Source of the DNA: Pythium myriotylum
Lineage: Eukaryota > Oomycota > Peronosporomycetes > Pythiales > Pythiaceae
Direction of reading: 5' to 3'
Assembly: GCA_023091665.1 (NCBI GenBank)
Contig: JALJCQ010000013.1
Coordinates: forward strand, 868,001 to 932,000
Length of the DNA stretch: 64,000 nt
Shown: piece by piece, positions 9,336 through 21,575 of the stretch
Layout: every line of letters starts with the position of its first letter
Position numbering within the stretch: the first letter of the stretch is position 1
Made by a program: the position numbers and the translations under genes
Notes under the pieces: generated by a model
Told to the model about the DNA's origin: nothing
What the model saw: only the letters and a program-made list of their open reading frames with translations
The model's database searches: none

Positions 9336-10724
9336 CTGGTGGAAGAGGAGGCCGTAGGTCTGTCTTGTGATGGAAGAAATGTCGAATGAGCGTTGTTGTC
9401 GAAATCGGTTTGAAACGATCTCGAACCTGGTCGACGACCAGCTGTGGGATTCTGGAGCGAGCTTTGCTGATCTCGTTAGCTCACTCGATAACGATGGGTG
9501 CCGGGCGCCATCGCTATCTCATGGTGCCTTGAGGGCAGACAAAGAGACAGGGTGGGCCACCCATTGATTTCTTGACCATGAGCTTGATTCGTCCGGCGAA
9601 CGTGAGGTATGGCAGACAAAGCCGTGGCTTTATCCGAGAAAGGCTATCGAGACATGCGTGATGGACGCCTCGAAGGGTGCTGACCTCGATGGCATTCAGT
9701 GATGAGACTGTTAGTGAACAGCGTATCCGGCACCAGTGGCAGACCCCCCCCCCCCCCCCCCCCCCTGCTACTGTAACGGATTCCAGCATTGTTACGCCGA
9801 ACCAAATGTCGACAGTTCGACACTACCCAAGGAGACTCATCATTAGTCTGCAAGCCTGGGTTTTCTGTCTATGGCAAAGACAGGGAACGCATCTTGGCTT
9901 GGCTTGCTACAGCGAGCCACCTGCACACGTACACATTGTATTCAGGGAGTTGAAAGGTATGATGGGTGTGGCGGGTGCCAGCTGGAGCATCCATATTTCG
10001 GCGCCCGTTCTGGCGTTGGAAAGCGTCGTGGTGAGCTAACTGTCACAAGTGGCATTGGGGATTCGTTACGTACAGTGCATCATGCGATTTTATCTTGCCT
10101 CGATACAGTGTAGGAGGAAGTGGCTTCCTCAATGCGAACAAAGTCTCAACGCACGGCAGGTCTCAGCCGTGTTCGGCGCACTTGGGAGCTTTGAGTATAG
10201 TACTGTAGCAATCTCATCAAGGATCACTGCAAAGATCCTTGTTGGGATAATCACGATAAACCGGATACACTGTAGTATCGATACCAAAGATAAATATTAA
10301 TATTTCGAGATTCTTACGCCTTTCAATCCTTATCCGGATACTAAGTATGGCAGAACTCAGGATGATTCGCCACCACAACTCGAGTGGCAGAGTAGATTTG
10401 AGATACTCTGTGATCTGAGCGCGCAGTATTATAAAGACACGTGGGGATTCATCGTACCTGCCCTCGGTCAGAGTGACGAAGAAGAAGAATTGTAACTGGG
10501 ATGGCACTATGTAATGAACACCTTCGCGGCAACAAGAACCAGGTCAGACCTTCGGTATCTCGTGCTGCAACCACGCTCACTCGTAGTACCATATGTTAAT
10601 GGTGGTGGGCATGGCGGACGTTGAGTTGGCCATCTGCGCTTCGGCAGATCTTCAAAAGAAGGTGTCACAATCAAAGTGAAAAATCTCGAGTATCCAACCT
10701 GGGGTATGGTTGATCGAAGGATGC
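9336..10724. other. Long intergenic region without a recognisable gene
   Basis: This 1.4 kb stretch separates the glucanase start from the 3' end of the WD40/EF-hand gene. It contains a C22 homopolymer (9744-9765) and only short frames with no family resemblance. It should include the glucanase promoter; no clear core promoter element could be fixed by eye. Confidence 0.5.
9744..9765 (+). repeat. Poly-C homopolymer, 22 nt
   Basis: An uninterrupted run of 22 cytosines in intergenic DNA about 410 nt upstream of the GH17 start codon. It reads as poly-G on the strand of that gene. Confidence 0.95.
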
Positions 10725-13700
10725 TCACGATTTTCCCAATGTTTCGTGCGAATTCTTATGAACTCGGCGACGCCAGGCCACGAGTGCTTCTTCTGCGGAC
10801 ATGTTTGACTGTCGGGATGGGCAGACTGGCTTAGGCAATGCTGGACACGGGTCCACGGTATCTCGGAAGGCATGCAAGATTCTATTTGGTCTTCTCCACT
10901 GCATGCAGGAAGATTGATCTCCTGCTATCCTCGCGCTTTGGCGTTCGACTACATCGACTTGTCGGATCACGACGCTGTTCTGCTGATCCACTTGTCTGAG
11001 GATTGTTTCGGCGTTATCGCGGCTCTTCTGCTTGAGTTCATCAACATCGAGACGAAGCTTCCAGTGGCTCTTTGACACACCACTCGCATCTCCACAACAA
11101 AGGTCTCCGAGTTGTACACCATCTAGTGACCATAGCTGAATACGCCCGTAGTCATTCACGCTCACTAGAATCACACGCTTGTTTGCATTCGGCTGAATCA
11201 GGTTATCCACGTTTTGGATGTTAATGTATCGAACGCCGACGCCGTGCACTCGCGTCGTAGGCCAACGGTGAATTTTTTGCAGAAGCATCGACGGAAGCAG
11301 TTCCTGCTGCTGAGATGTCATCGTCACCGACCCACGATGCTTTCTGAAGTCCTCGATCCGGCGAAGGAGCGGCTTCAGGTCAAGTAATTGAATGTTTCCC
11401 GTCGCGTCACCGATGCAGAGAATCTTCTTGTCGTCGCGTTCATCATAAAACCAGTCAATTGTGCGGATTTCAATACTCTTCACGTCTTGATTCACAAATC
11501 TTGGATCAGTTAGAAACGTAGTGCTCGCTCTGGTGCGAAATTCTGCTCCTGTTGAGTGCGAGTGTACATACTTGAGTATACATTGATTGGGCTGAGAGGT
11601 AATAGGAGTGATAATCTGACTTGACCACACAGAGAGGCAAGCAGAGTTCTCCACGACACACACAAAGTATGGTAGAGGATGGAGGTATTTCAAGAAAGAG
11701 ATGCACTGACTTGTACATATAGACCTTGCTGGGGGTGCAATCAATTCTACGAAATGCGGTGCGCCTTCTCCGAGCACCGTATAGTTCTTCAAGTTCCACA
11801 GACAAAAACTCATATCACTGGCGGAGGCAGTCAAGAGGGTCTGCAGCTGGGGGCTGACATCAAAGCAAGAGATAGTGGAAGTCGCAATACTGTTACAACT
11901 TGCCGTATGACAGGTCAGTGCATCTTTCACAACTTGCATAAACATCGAAAACGTCAACGTGGAGTCTGTGTTGTTCGCCTTGTTCCGTTGTCCTGTATGC
12001 ATAATATCGATTTTTCTATCGTGTTCAGACGAAGGAAAAGCCACACCTAGTACTTCACGCAGTGCGTTCATCGAAATCTTGCCGTCGCGATCGTCATCAG
12101 CATTCGCGAATGCGTGCGTCAGGCGTTCGATTTCATTCCCGATAAAATGAGGCCGTAACTCTAATGGAACACTGTAAGTATCGCCCAAGTCCGCTATCGG
12201 CGGGATTCGAAAATTGCGGATGCTTTGGATACCCCGCCAGTGATTTACGGTTCGCTGTGGTTCAAGAGTTTCCCAGTCGCTAAAGACAACATTACCGTCA
12301 TTTGAGGTCGACAAGAGTGTTCGAGTCGGCGAATAAAGTCGGATCAAGTTCACCGGGCTCCTGTGAATACGTTTACAGGCCACAACAACTCCGTTTGGAA
12401 GAAGTAGTCGCGCAAGACTCCCATCCTCGCACCCCACGTAACAAGAATAATGACCTTCCATCACAACAACACAGAAAATCTCCGAGTTGAGTTGGAGTGG
12501 TGTAGATAGCATCTGAACCCCAGTCGACGCGTCCCAGCAGACTATCTGCCGGGGTAGTATCGCGATTAATAAATGTGAAGGAGTGTTGAAACCCACGTAG
12601 AGTGGCTTGAAATCTTCCTCCACTTCAGCTTGTTCGAAATTTCGATCTGAATCACCGCACCAATCAGACTTGAGGGTACTAGTCAACTCGTCTTGCGCTT
12701 TGTTTCCCATAGGCTTGAGTGGATCCAAGAAGAAAACTGTAGAATGGGCAATTGCAATCCGATGGATGTTGTCAAGGTAGCACATCGCTGTCATCGAACG
12801 ATTTGCCGTTGAGCGATGGTCCTTCACGTAAAGCTCTTTTACAATAGTTTGTATAGCGGTAAACTTGCGCAAGTCCCATATCTTCATGACCCCGCTTGAG
12901 TCCGCTGTGATCACTTCAGGCGAGTTAGACCGAACATGGAGACCGATCAATTGGTGGCGATGGCCTGGCAGGCTACCAACTTTCTGTTCCAGGTGAGGGT
13001 TCCACACTTGAAGCTTATGATCGATGCCGCTACTCACAAGGTACTTGTTCTCGGCGCAATAACGAAGCATTGAAACGCTTTTAGTGTGGCCATCCATCGT
13101 TTGCACCACTCTACCTGACGTTAAATCCAACATGAGAATCTTTCCGTCCATCGATCCACACGCGAGATGCGAGGTGGCCGGAAGCACTTCGAGATCGGCG
13201 ATTCCAGCCATTGGGTTATTCTTGTGGGCGTCAAAGAATGAATGTCGCGGGGTCAGAGATGAAAGATCCCACGCATGCACCTGGCCATCGGCACCAGCTG
13301 AGTATAGGAGATTCGTAGTGATGGATGGAGAGTGAAGCGCCAAGGCAGTTTGAAATGATTTCGTTGGAACTTGCTGGTCGCAGACTTAGTTTACATAGAA
13401 TGGTGAGCTCGATCGCAGAGTTGCACTTACTTGTCGAATTTCCAAACTGTCTTGGTCGTAAAATGTAAGCACAGGAGACGTAGACGCTGTGATTATGTAG
13501 CGGCCGTGTGATGTGTACACAGCGTCAATCACAGAACCACGAGTAAACCTCTCCACTCGCGGACTCCTGGTTCTATGATTTGTCGGATCGTACACTTGGA
13601 AACCCTTGTCACGAATGTTGTGGATGAGGACCGCATTTGCGGAAGGTAAATAAATCTGGAACGCAAATATCAATAGTCGTTTCGGGTATGATTTCTTTCA

Positions 13701-14809
13701 CCTCAGCACGCACGAGTCCGTCGATCTCGGCAACGAAATTGAGTGAAGTCGGAACTGAATCTGCTTGGTACTGCGATCACAACAGTGAGCAGATTCACCA
13801 GGTATGGAGATAAAATCCTCAGCAGACCTTATTGATGACCGTATCTTCCAACGCAGACGTGATCACTACAATAAGAATTTCATCACTTTATCCAGTATCC
13901 ACACGATTCATTGTGTAGCTGACCTGAAGATTGAGATATGAATGCGCTAAAATCGCCCCATGCTAGGATCCCTTTTGAATGTAGATCTGCCCTCCGAAAC
14001 ATTTCACTCAGCTGGCCTGCTAGCTCGACCTAAACCAGACAGGATAAGGGCTTTGATTCTGTCGGATGCATGTTAGACGTACTCGTCGATCATTCGCCTG
14101 CTCTCCGGCCTGTAGGCTGCGAAGCATTTCGGCGACGAACTCTTCTTCGTCCATCTCTACCATTTGTTGAAATGCATCGTAGATTACCTCCATTCCACGG
14201 CGATCTTCCCCGATACCACATGAGTAAGATTTCGTTAACGGATCTGATTTTTAGTCAACTTACCCAACCTTGATAAAAGTGAATCCCTGTCGATATCTTC
14301 ACTATGTGTCGAGGAGGTTGCTGCTTTCTTGCCAAGATCTGACTCAAGCCTACCCCGCGCAGTCGGAAAAGGTCTACGTGATGTTGCTAGACTATCTCTT
14401 GACACTGCCCTCCGCGTGGATGCAATTCTTGCCTTTTGTTCTCGTAACTCACGTGCCATATATCCCTCGTGAATGTGTGGGAAGTAGCTCGATGACGATT
14501 CAGTGTAAATTCCATGTTGATCGCTATTTTGCTGGCGCTTTGGGAGATGGGAGCCTACCGTAGAAGGGCGTTCGCTAGACGGGCTTAGAAAGGAGCCTGG
14601 GTGAAACCTGGCAGAAATCTACAGGGATTCTCCATCAATGTCTTCAGGAGAAGTATAGCCTCATCGCTCACCTCTACCGGAGCCTGGATCTGACGATCGT
14701 CACGGGGGCCTCGTGGTGTTGCTTCATTGGTCAGATACCGAATGTCGGATCTGCGGCGCTCGTTGCCTTTGCCAGCTTGCATTTTCACTTCACATTCGTG
14801 CTGGAACAA
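10725..14809 (-). CDS. WD40-repeat protein with EF-hand segments (WDR49/WDR64-like)
   Basis: The large 3' exon (10725-13373) encodes about 883 residues with repeated WD signatures (VHAWDLS, LQVWNPH, MKIWDLRK, CLWNLK, IQLWSLD) and, about midway, an EF-hand-like loop DDDRDGKIS whose last acidic position is not conserved. Splice signals support further exons: intron 13374-13430, exon 13431-13655, intron 13656-13701, exon 13702-13770, intron 13771-13827, exon 13828-13865, intron 13866-13923, exon 13924-14029, intron 14030-14082. Upstream exons encode a second EF-hand-like segment (FRRADLHSKGILAW) and a basic N-terminal region (about 14277-14540 and 14670-14809). The first exon and start codon are not settled. 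EF-hand plus WD40 architecture resembles animal WDR49/WDR64. Function is unknown; a scaffold role is likely. Confidence 0.7.
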
Positions 14810-15101
14810 GAAGCAAAATGAAGCAGCCGTTACAATGTAACCGGGGTCGCAACCTATACTTCTATTCTCGACGAACGAATGGAGTCGTTCGTCAGGAGGA
14901 GGCGGAGAGGTAGGTGAGCTACATCAAGCGTGAGGACGAAGACATCTTGGGCAACAACGATGTGACACGACCACGAGCCCGGTAACCATAGAGGCTGTTC
15001 CCAGGAACGCCAAACCTGAATAGGCCCAATATTGTCTGCAAGAGTACCATCATGTAGCAGATTCATTTTACAGATCAACGAGTCAGGTCCATGTGACATC
15101 G

Positions 15102-16146
15102 TTACGTATTGGCATTTTCAGCATCGGTACGATGAAAAACTGCAGTCTTTAGAACTTGGTTGACCGTTCGCTCGAGGTGATCACGTGGGAAAAACTCGAG
15201 TTCAAATTCTTCGAACGCCTTGACGTAGTTGCATTTTTGGTAGCCCAGTCTAATCGAACGAAAACAACCATGAGCACCAAGTAGAACCTCGCATCCGCCA
15301 AACTGCCACCCACGAATCGAAGAGCGCGAGCGATGCCTCGTTGGTTTCGTGGATCTTGCAGTAGAAACGAGTGACCTTCAGTTCTCTTGTTGCTAGATCA
15401 CCCACAGTTTATCCTTCAGATCGCTATTTCCATGACTCCACCACAGCCACGCACCGTAGGCCATCATGAGTTGCAGTGCCTCTCGCGCAAACCCCTTGCG
15501 GCGGTGCTTGGACTCGGCGATCATAATTTCGATCTCGCAGACGCTCTCGTCTTCGTCGTCGTTGAAGAACAGATTGACGTCGCCTGCCATGCCTGGAGTG
15601 GTTGCAGTATACTTCATCAGATCCCACCCAGGAAGAAGGAACACATTAAACTGCTCGTACGACTAATAGCGTCGTCCGAGACAAAAGAGGTCGCGCGGTC
15701 GTCACCGCCCTTCTCCAGCACGATAAATGTGCACTCTATCCAACATCTCCCAGTGTCAGTGAGTAGCTCGGCCATCGGCTGCACAGAGCACCACGTACTC
15801 TTGGGGTCCTCACGCCACGTGCGCTGCATCGCGAGCTCCTCGTCCATCGTCAGAGGCTCCGACGCCGTCGTCTCTACGACAACCACTGCTAGATCATCGC
15901 ACTGCGCCCACACACGTGGCGCTTGCCCTTCGTACCTTGCAGCCACGGGTCGGTCATCCACGCGTGGTACTTCGGCACATGCTCGCGTTCGTACGGCACA
16001 AGCGTCACTTTCTGGCCGATCTACGCAGCGTGAGACACCGCAATCGAAAGCTCAGCATCTCTTCTACACGTTGGAGCACATCTCCGCGGCGAAACACGCG
16101 TCCGCGGCGCGCCACGTACGATCACGAGGCCTGCATTCTCGAGCAT
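15102..16146 (-). CDS. NAT9: NAT9-like GNAT N-acetyltransferase
   Basis: Seven exons join cleanly: complement of 15102-15249, 15314-15392, 15455-15592, 15661-15735, 15799-15873, 15936-16020 and 16120-16146. This gives 208 residues, essentially the length of animal NAT9 (about 207). Conserved blocks include VTLVPYEREHVPKYHAWM, TASEPLTMDEELAMQRTWRED, CTFIVLEK, MAGDVNLFFND, EIEIMIAE, HRRKGFAREALQLMM (the acetyl-CoA binding GNAT motif) and a C-terminal LGYQK...FEEFELEFF. The six introns are 62-99 nt with GT-AG ends, many starting GTACG. Family members are cytoplasmic acetyltransferases proposed to act on N-termini or tubulin; the substrate here is unknown. Confidence 0.9.
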
Positions 16147-16587
16147 GGTTTTTCCGTGGTTAGACAATGTGCACCAAAGCACGCAATTCCCCAATCATTG
16201 GCTTAAAATCCACTTCCCAAATGTAATATCGACAAAGTAATATCGACATCTCAGCCCCACTCGGGAACAGAGGAGGGTGACCAGCACATCCGGGATGCCG
16301 GCCGTGCGCGAGACGCCGCGCCACGCTGCGCTGCTCGTGGCCTTCGAGCGGCGGTTGCTTGACGTGCGTATTGTTCTCGCTTTCGTCGCCGTTCCAACCG
16401 TGGTTTTCCGCGTCGCTGACTCGCTCTGGTCGCGTAGGTCGAGTGTATTGAAGTGCTGAGCCGAACCAACACCAGTCTACGTGCGCTCGTGCGGCGCCAC
16501 CGACTGCGGCGCCGCGCTGTAGCTGCTCACGGGTTCCCGTCAGCATTGCGGCTGAGGTGAGTTGGAAGTTTTGCGCGTAGTGGGTCG
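16147..16587. promoter_or_regulatory. Divergent promoter region between NAT9 and the TBC protein, with a 12-nt direct repeat
   Basis: 441 nt lie between two start codons that point away from each other. A 12-nt direct repeat, GTAATATCGACA, occurs at 16223-16234 and 16237-16248. The open frames inside are not conserved with any family I recognise. A shared promoter is inferred from the arrangement. Confidence 0.4.
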
Positions 16588-18774
16588 ATGGACGGACTGC
16601 TGAGTCGCGTGGGCAGGTGCTGGTTGCAAGAGGCTGGCGTGGAGAGTCTGATGGCGAACGCTGCCGCGTCGATGGAAGACGACGGGAGCAAGGAAGACGA
16701 GGCGGCGTCGTTTTATCTGGCAGTGCGTTTCAGTGTGTGAGGGCTTGGCGATGTGCAACGGGGTGGGATTGCTAAGCTTGATCGATGGTAGCTGCTTGAG
16801 ATCTCGAGTTTCGACGAGACTGTCAAGCTGCAGCCCACTGGCGTGGAAGGTGAGCCTCGACTCCGAGCCCATGTGCGTAGAGTGGCAGTGGTTTAGTGTG
16901 CTGCGTTCATAGGCGAGATCAGTCGCGACGTCGATCGCACGTTCCCCATGCATCAATTCTTCTCTGAAAGTAGAGGTACATATTGCTTGAAGCGGAGCCT
17001 GGAGTGAAGTTTCATCTCATCTCGTCGTTCCCTCTTGTCTGAACAGGAGATGGACCACGACAGCTTGGCAACGTGCTAAAAGCTGTGTCACTGCACACGC
17101 CAGACGTCGGATACTGTCAGGTAGTACATTCTCGTTTATTGTGTGGTGAAGTCTGTCGTCTTACACCGGAGCTTGCAGGGCATGAACTACGTTGCTGCTG
17201 CTCTTTTGATTCATTTCAATGAGATACACACTCACGACAGTGTGATGGCACCCCAAGAGGCCTCGTTCTGGATCGTGGTTGCGCTCATCCGACGATTCGG
17301 CATGAATGATATGTGGCGTCACAAGATGCCCGGGCTCTCGCGATGTATCCACCTCTACCAGCAACTACTTCGTCGCCACTTCTACGATCTCCACATGCAT
17401 CTGAAAAAGATCGGCATGCATCCAAGCCTGCTGGTAACCCAGTGGTTCGCGACGCTGTTTGCTCGCATGCTGACCCTGGACGTGCTGGTTCGAGTGTGGG
17501 ACGTCATCCTTATCGACGGCTGGAAAATGATCTATCGCGTCGCACTGGCCATCACTGCTCACATGCGGCCGCTTATCATTGACTTGGTAGGATCAAGTTG
17601 GATCATTTTGAGGATTATTCGCTGACCGACCCTCACCACTGCTGGCAGGATATGGAAGCCTGCAGTGAGTTCTTGAAGACGCATCCGCGTCTGAATCTTG
17701 ACAAACTGGACGCAGACAGCCTCATCCAGTCCGCGATGTCCTACAAAATAACGCGCAAGATGCTCCAGCAACTTGACGAGGAAAGACATCTTGAGGTGAG
17801 CATTCATGGCAGCCTAGGGTCATTCTGTTGCGTAACTCGCGCTCACTTTTGCTTGGACCCAGTACCTCCGTCTGAGACTTCAGCTGGCCCCTGTATCGGT
17901 TGAACACTCGATTCTCTTCCCGATGCTAGAGGAGGATGGTACATTCAAGGAGAAAGAAACTTTGGACTTCATCCGATCGCAGCTTCAGCGCCTCGACGTT
18001 GACGCTGCGAGCGACATGAATGTTCTCCGTCGCAAGATTGAGGCGGTCGACCGCACAAACGCCCTGGCGACTTCATTGCTGAACCAGAAGTCGTATGCAC
18101 TAAGTGGAGTTACCTTCACGTTTGCTGAACGCACAGCCATACGAAAGAAGTTCCGCAAGCAGTTTGATTCTCTGTTCACCCAAGCTATCAACGAGGCCTC
18201 ATCTCCTCGATCTTCGGCGATCTCAAAAGCTCGAGCAAGGGTCGAGTCCTTTAATCTCTTGGCTCTTCCATCAGCAGCTATCAACTACATGCATCAAAGT
18301 TTGGCTGGTTGCTTCGATCGAGCGGCCCGTATCCCTGAGGCAGTGTTATCTCGGCAGAATTCATCGTCTTCGCTGCAATCACCATCATCCATGTCCGTGA
18401 TCTCCATGGAGGACGACGATCTGAACGACGACGAGGAAGTTCGGAGGAACCTGGCAAATCTTGAGCTACTCGTACCGCACCACGCCATCCAGCTGCAAAC
18501 CCTGTTCCGAAAGGTGACCATAGCCGAGAGGAAATTACGGAGAGTTCAACGTCGCTACGAGAAACTCCAGCGGGAGACGCAGCTCGCGCATGTGGAGTGG
18601 GAAGAATCGCAACAGTTCAAAGACAGGCTAGCTGACCAAATGGTCCAACTGATACTCGCAACCGAGCGGCAAAAGAATGTCACGATGCAAGAACTTTTCG
18701 CCAAGGTAGACGACGTCAAGACAGCAACGCCAACGCAACAGGCTCAGCGCACAGATAATGGCGAGGGGATCTAA
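16588..18774 (+). CDS. TBC-domain Rab GTPase-activating protein
   Basis: Seven exons: 16588-16722, 16792-16849, 16913-16969, 17047-17120, 17179-17586, 17649-17795 and 17863-18774, giving 596 residues. The TBC dual-finger residues are present: the arginine finger in ISRDVDRTFP (Arg73) and the glutamine finger in DVGYCQGMNY (Gln108), so it should be an active Rab-GAP. Further TBC blocks are EASFWIVVALI, LHMHLKKIGMHPSLLVTQWFATLF and VLVRVWDVILIDGWK. The C-terminal 250 residues contain an acidic Ser-rich linker and a coiled coil (about 500-580). Splice phases agree at every junction. The Rab substrate cannot be told. It ends 232 nt before the 3' end of the convergent BFR1-like gene. Confidence 0.9.
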
Positions 18775-19006
18775 TTTATCAAACTAATCTGTCGAAACTA
18801 GGCACATTGAGCGCACCGAGAGATTCACAGCGCGACTGCCTAGAAAGCGAGTGAGCTACACACTAAAGGAGGTAGGAGAAAGGTAAGAGCTGGCTACAAC
18901 ACAAAACTTGGGTCGTGCGCGGGGAGCATCTTCGGGACCGATGCTCTACGCAACTACAAACCCAACCAATCCTCTCTCCTCCGTCCGTCAAGCCCACGAC
19001 GCACGC

Positions 19007-20584
19007 TTAGTTGTCGTAGTCGGCGTTCTCGTCGACGTTCTGGTCAGCGACGAACGTCGAGTAAGTCGGCGCCGGCGGAGCCATGCCCGGACCCCACGCC
19101 GGAACGCCGAACGACTTCGGCGAGGATGGGGCGACTTCGACACCGCCGAGCGTGGGGAACGCGTTCTTGTCGGCAGCGTTGAACTTCTTGTTCGACTTCT
19201 TCTTCGGCGAGGACTTGGCAGGAGCCGCAGCGGCAGCCGTCGGCGAGGCAGGAGCCTCGGCAACGACGGGCTCGGCCTTCTTCGGGCGCTCCGTCTGGGC
19301 GTTGAACCACACCTTCTTGTCCTTGATCGCCTGGATCGACTCGCTCAGCGTCGAGACGGTCGATGGCGGCACGAGGCCGACCGTGCTGTAGGCGTCGAGC
19401 TGCGCAAGCGGCAGCGAGAGCTTGGCATCGCGCTTGACCTTCTTCGAGCCCTCCTTCTTGCCCTTCTTGCCCTTCTTGCCACCACCAAAGCTCATGTACT
19501 CCTCATCCTTACGCTGGAGAGGCTTGAGACCGTCGAGCGTGGCCGCCGACGTCGAGGCCGCGGCCTCCTCCTTGGCGCTCTCGGCTTCCTCCTTGAGCTC
19601 CTTCGCGAAGGTCTTCTCGAGGAACGCCACAAGCGCGTCACAGAGGTCGAGCTCGTCCTGGTACGGGTGGATCTTGGCCATCTCCTTCTCATAGTCGGCG
19701 AGCTTGGCCTCGTACTCGAGGCGGCGACGCTCGTCCTCCTTCTTGCGCTCGAGCTCCTTCTTCTTGCGCACAAGACGGATGTTCTCGTAGTACTTATCGT
19801 TGGCGGCCTTGAAGTCGGCGCGAAGCTGCTTGAGCTGCGTGAACTGGGCGTCGAGCTGCTCCTTGATGTCCTTGCGCTCCTTGGCAAGCGCCGGGAACTT
19901 GTCCTGCTTCTTCTCCTCGTCGTTGAGCTTGTAGAGCTCGTCGAGCTTGAGCTTCTGGGCCGTGAGCTTCTCCTGGATCGCGTCGATCTCGGCGTTCTTC
20001 TTGGCCTGGAGCGCCTTGATCTCCTTGATCGAGTCGTTGGTCTTCTCGATCTCGCCCTTGTCGTCCGGGATGGCGCGCACCTGGAGCTTCTGGGCCTGGA
20101 GGGCCTCAATCTCCTTGACGAGGCGCTTCTCCTCGTTGAGCGTCATGGAGCGGGTCTCCTGCTGGTGGCGCAGCGACTGGATCTCCTTGTCGTACTCTTC
20201 CTCCGACTGGAAGCGCAGGTTGGCGCGCAGGCTCTTCTGGGTCTTGATCGTCGCGTCTTTCTTGTCGAGCGTGGTCTTGACCTTGGCCGTGAGGTGGTTG
20301 CGCTGCTGGATGAGGTTGTCCTTGGCGGCGCGCAGCTCGGCGAAGACGGCCTTGGCGGCCTGGATCTGCTCGCCGTAGCCGCCGCGGCCGGTCTTGAGCG
20401 CGTCCATCTCGGCGCGGATCACGTTCGTGCGCTCCTGGAGCTTCTTGATCGTCGCGTCGATCTTGGCGATGGCCGCGTCGTGGGCCGCCTTGTCGGGCTT
20501 GGGCAGGCGCTCGATCACGTCCGGGATCTCGATCTCCTCGGCCTCGACGGCCGGCGCGGCCTTGGGGCTGCCAGGGGCGCTCAT
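19007..20584 (-). CDS. BFR1-like coiled-coil mRNP/nuclear segregation protein
   Basis: Single exon, 525 residues from MSAPGSPKAAP at 20584; an in-frame upstream extension is open but not conserved-looking. Residues 30-370 are almost entirely charged coiled coil (KKLQERTNVIRAEMDALK, LRANLRFQSEEEYDKEIQ, EIKALQAKK). The sequence LRFQSEEEYDKEI is typical of fungal Bfr1, which binds polysomal mRNP with Scp160 at the ER. A GGGKKGKKGKK basic patch near residue 400 and an Ala/Pro-rich tail ending in a Phe-containing segment (NAFPTLGGVEV) follow. Strong codon bias leaves a 602-codon open frame on the opposite strand, which I judge a shadow. Confidence 0.8.
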   Translation of the reverse strand: MSAPGSPKAAPAVEAEEIEIPDVIERLPKPDKAAHDAAIAKIDATIKKLQERTNVIRAEMDALKTGRGGYGEQIQAAKAVFAELRAAKDNLIQQRNHLTAKVKTTLDKKDATIKTQKSLRANLRFQSEEEYDKEIQSLRHQQETRSMTLNEEKRLVKEIEALQAQKLQVRAIPDDKGEIEKTNDSIKEIKALQAKKNAEIDAIQEKLTAQKLKLDELYKLNDEEKKQDKFPALAKERKDIKEQLDAQFTQLKQLRADFKAANDKYYENIRLVRKKKELERKKEDERRRLEYEAKLADYEKEMAKIHPYQDELDLCDALVAFLEKTFAKELKEEAESAKEEAAASTSAATLDGLKPLQRKDEEYMSFGGGKKGKKGKKEGSKKVKRDAKLSLPLAQLDAYSTVGLVPPSTVSTLSESIQAIKDKKVWFNAQTERPKKAEPVVAEAPASPTAAAAAPAKSSPKKKSNKKFNAADKNAFPTLGGVEVAPSSPKSFGVPAWGPGMAPPAPTYSTFVADQNVDENADYDN

Positions 20585-21085
20585 GTTGGATTGCAATGTG
20601 CCAAGCGGGGGAGAACGGATCACTTGGTGGATGGAAGGCAAGGGACGGAGGGGGGAGACCGATGGCCGCCGCACACAACGGAGGAGGCAGGCGCTTGTGA
20701 GGAGGTCCCCTTCTAAACCGATCCGCCCGCCCCTCGTCCGTGCTGCAGTCCACGTGGCAGGAAGATCGGAGCGAGTTTGAGAGGGACGGGAAGATGTGGG
20801 CCACCGGAGATTGTGGATAGTGTGGTCGACATCAACTACGGGCAGTGGTGGCGTCGGTTACGGTGGTGGTGTGTAACCCGTGTTTGTTTGTTGGATCCTC
20901 GTTGGCGAAACGACGCGGGCGGATGAGCAGGGAGCCTCGACCTCGGCATACAGTGCGTGGGCGTTTCGAATCGAACGAGCAGACGACCGGAGCTGGCGAG
21001 AAGACGTGGCGGAGGTGACAGCTCGCCACGAGATGTGCGGACGCGGCGCTGTCTTGTGGAGACGCTCGCGGAGAGCGGAGAGCGA

Positions 21086-21113
21086 GTCGGTTTGTTGGCG
21101 TCGGTTTGTTGGC
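21086..21113 (+). repeat. 14-nt tandem duplication
   Basis: GTCGGTTTGTTGGC occurs twice head to tail in the BFR1/NAPRT intergenic region. Confidence 0.9.
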
Positions 21114-21185
21114 GAGACCCACGGTGGACCAGCCGTCCCGAGATGGGAGAAGGGCGGCCACGGGGCACGTGCGAGGGCCGCGGTT

Positions 21186-21208
21186 CCAACGTTGGTCACC
21201 AACGTTGG
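21186..21208. promoter_or_regulatory. Paired palindrome CCAACGTTGG-TCA-CCAACGTTGG
   Basis: Two identical perfect 10-bp palindromes are separated by TCA, so the whole also forms an inverted repeat. The layout suits binding of a dimeric DNA-binding protein twice. It lies 602 nt upstream of the BFR1 start and about 930 nt upstream of the NAPRT start. The regulatory role is inferred. Confidence 0.4.
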
Positions 21209-21553
21209 TGTCACCAAGTTGAAGAACGCCGCGTCCCGTGATCACGCTCGGGCCGAGCGTCTGTTGGCGAGCGGTCCACAAACGAGCTGAAGCCATTCGG
21301 TGCCAGCCTGTCATCTCTGATATCGCCCCCAAAACCACTCGAAGTTGAAGCCATCGATTTGGAGAGGGAGGTGGATACACTCAATATGGACCAATCAACG
21401 CGGCGGAAAAAGAGGTAACGCGATCACTTGGCGCCGAGAACAAGCTGCTGGCTTCCCACCCCAGGCGGGCCCGAACCAACGCCAACTTGGAAGGTCGGCG
21501 ACGCTGTCTTTTTCTCAGCACGGAACGGGAGAGATCTGGGATGCTCGGGGATT

Positions 21554-21575
21554 GAGAGAGAGAGAGAGAGAGAGA
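21554..21575 (+). repeat. (GA)11 microsatellite
   Basis: Uninterrupted GA dinucleotide run in the BFR1/NAPRT intergenic region. Confidence 0.9.

Noticed and set aside
14854..15099. 81-codon minus-strand ATG frame ending at an in-frame TAG
   Set aside because: It starts two bases after the NAT9 stop and could be the first exon of the WD40/EF-hand gene, but the splice to the next exon could not be established.
16160..16546. 128-codon minus-strand frame with ATG upstream of NAT9
   Set aside because: It lies in the divergent promoter, overlaps other frames, and its composition is not protein-like. It could be a leader frame but nothing supports it.
18908..20716. 602-codon open frame on the plus strand, Leu/Arg/Gly-rich
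   Set aside because: It lies antisense to the BFR1-like gene, whose GC-biased codons remove stops from the complementary frame. Its composition is that of a shadow frame, and no family resemblance is seen.
21554..21575. GA microsatellite as a GAGA-type promoter element
   Set aside because: Simple repeats of this length are common, and no factor or positional conservation supports it.
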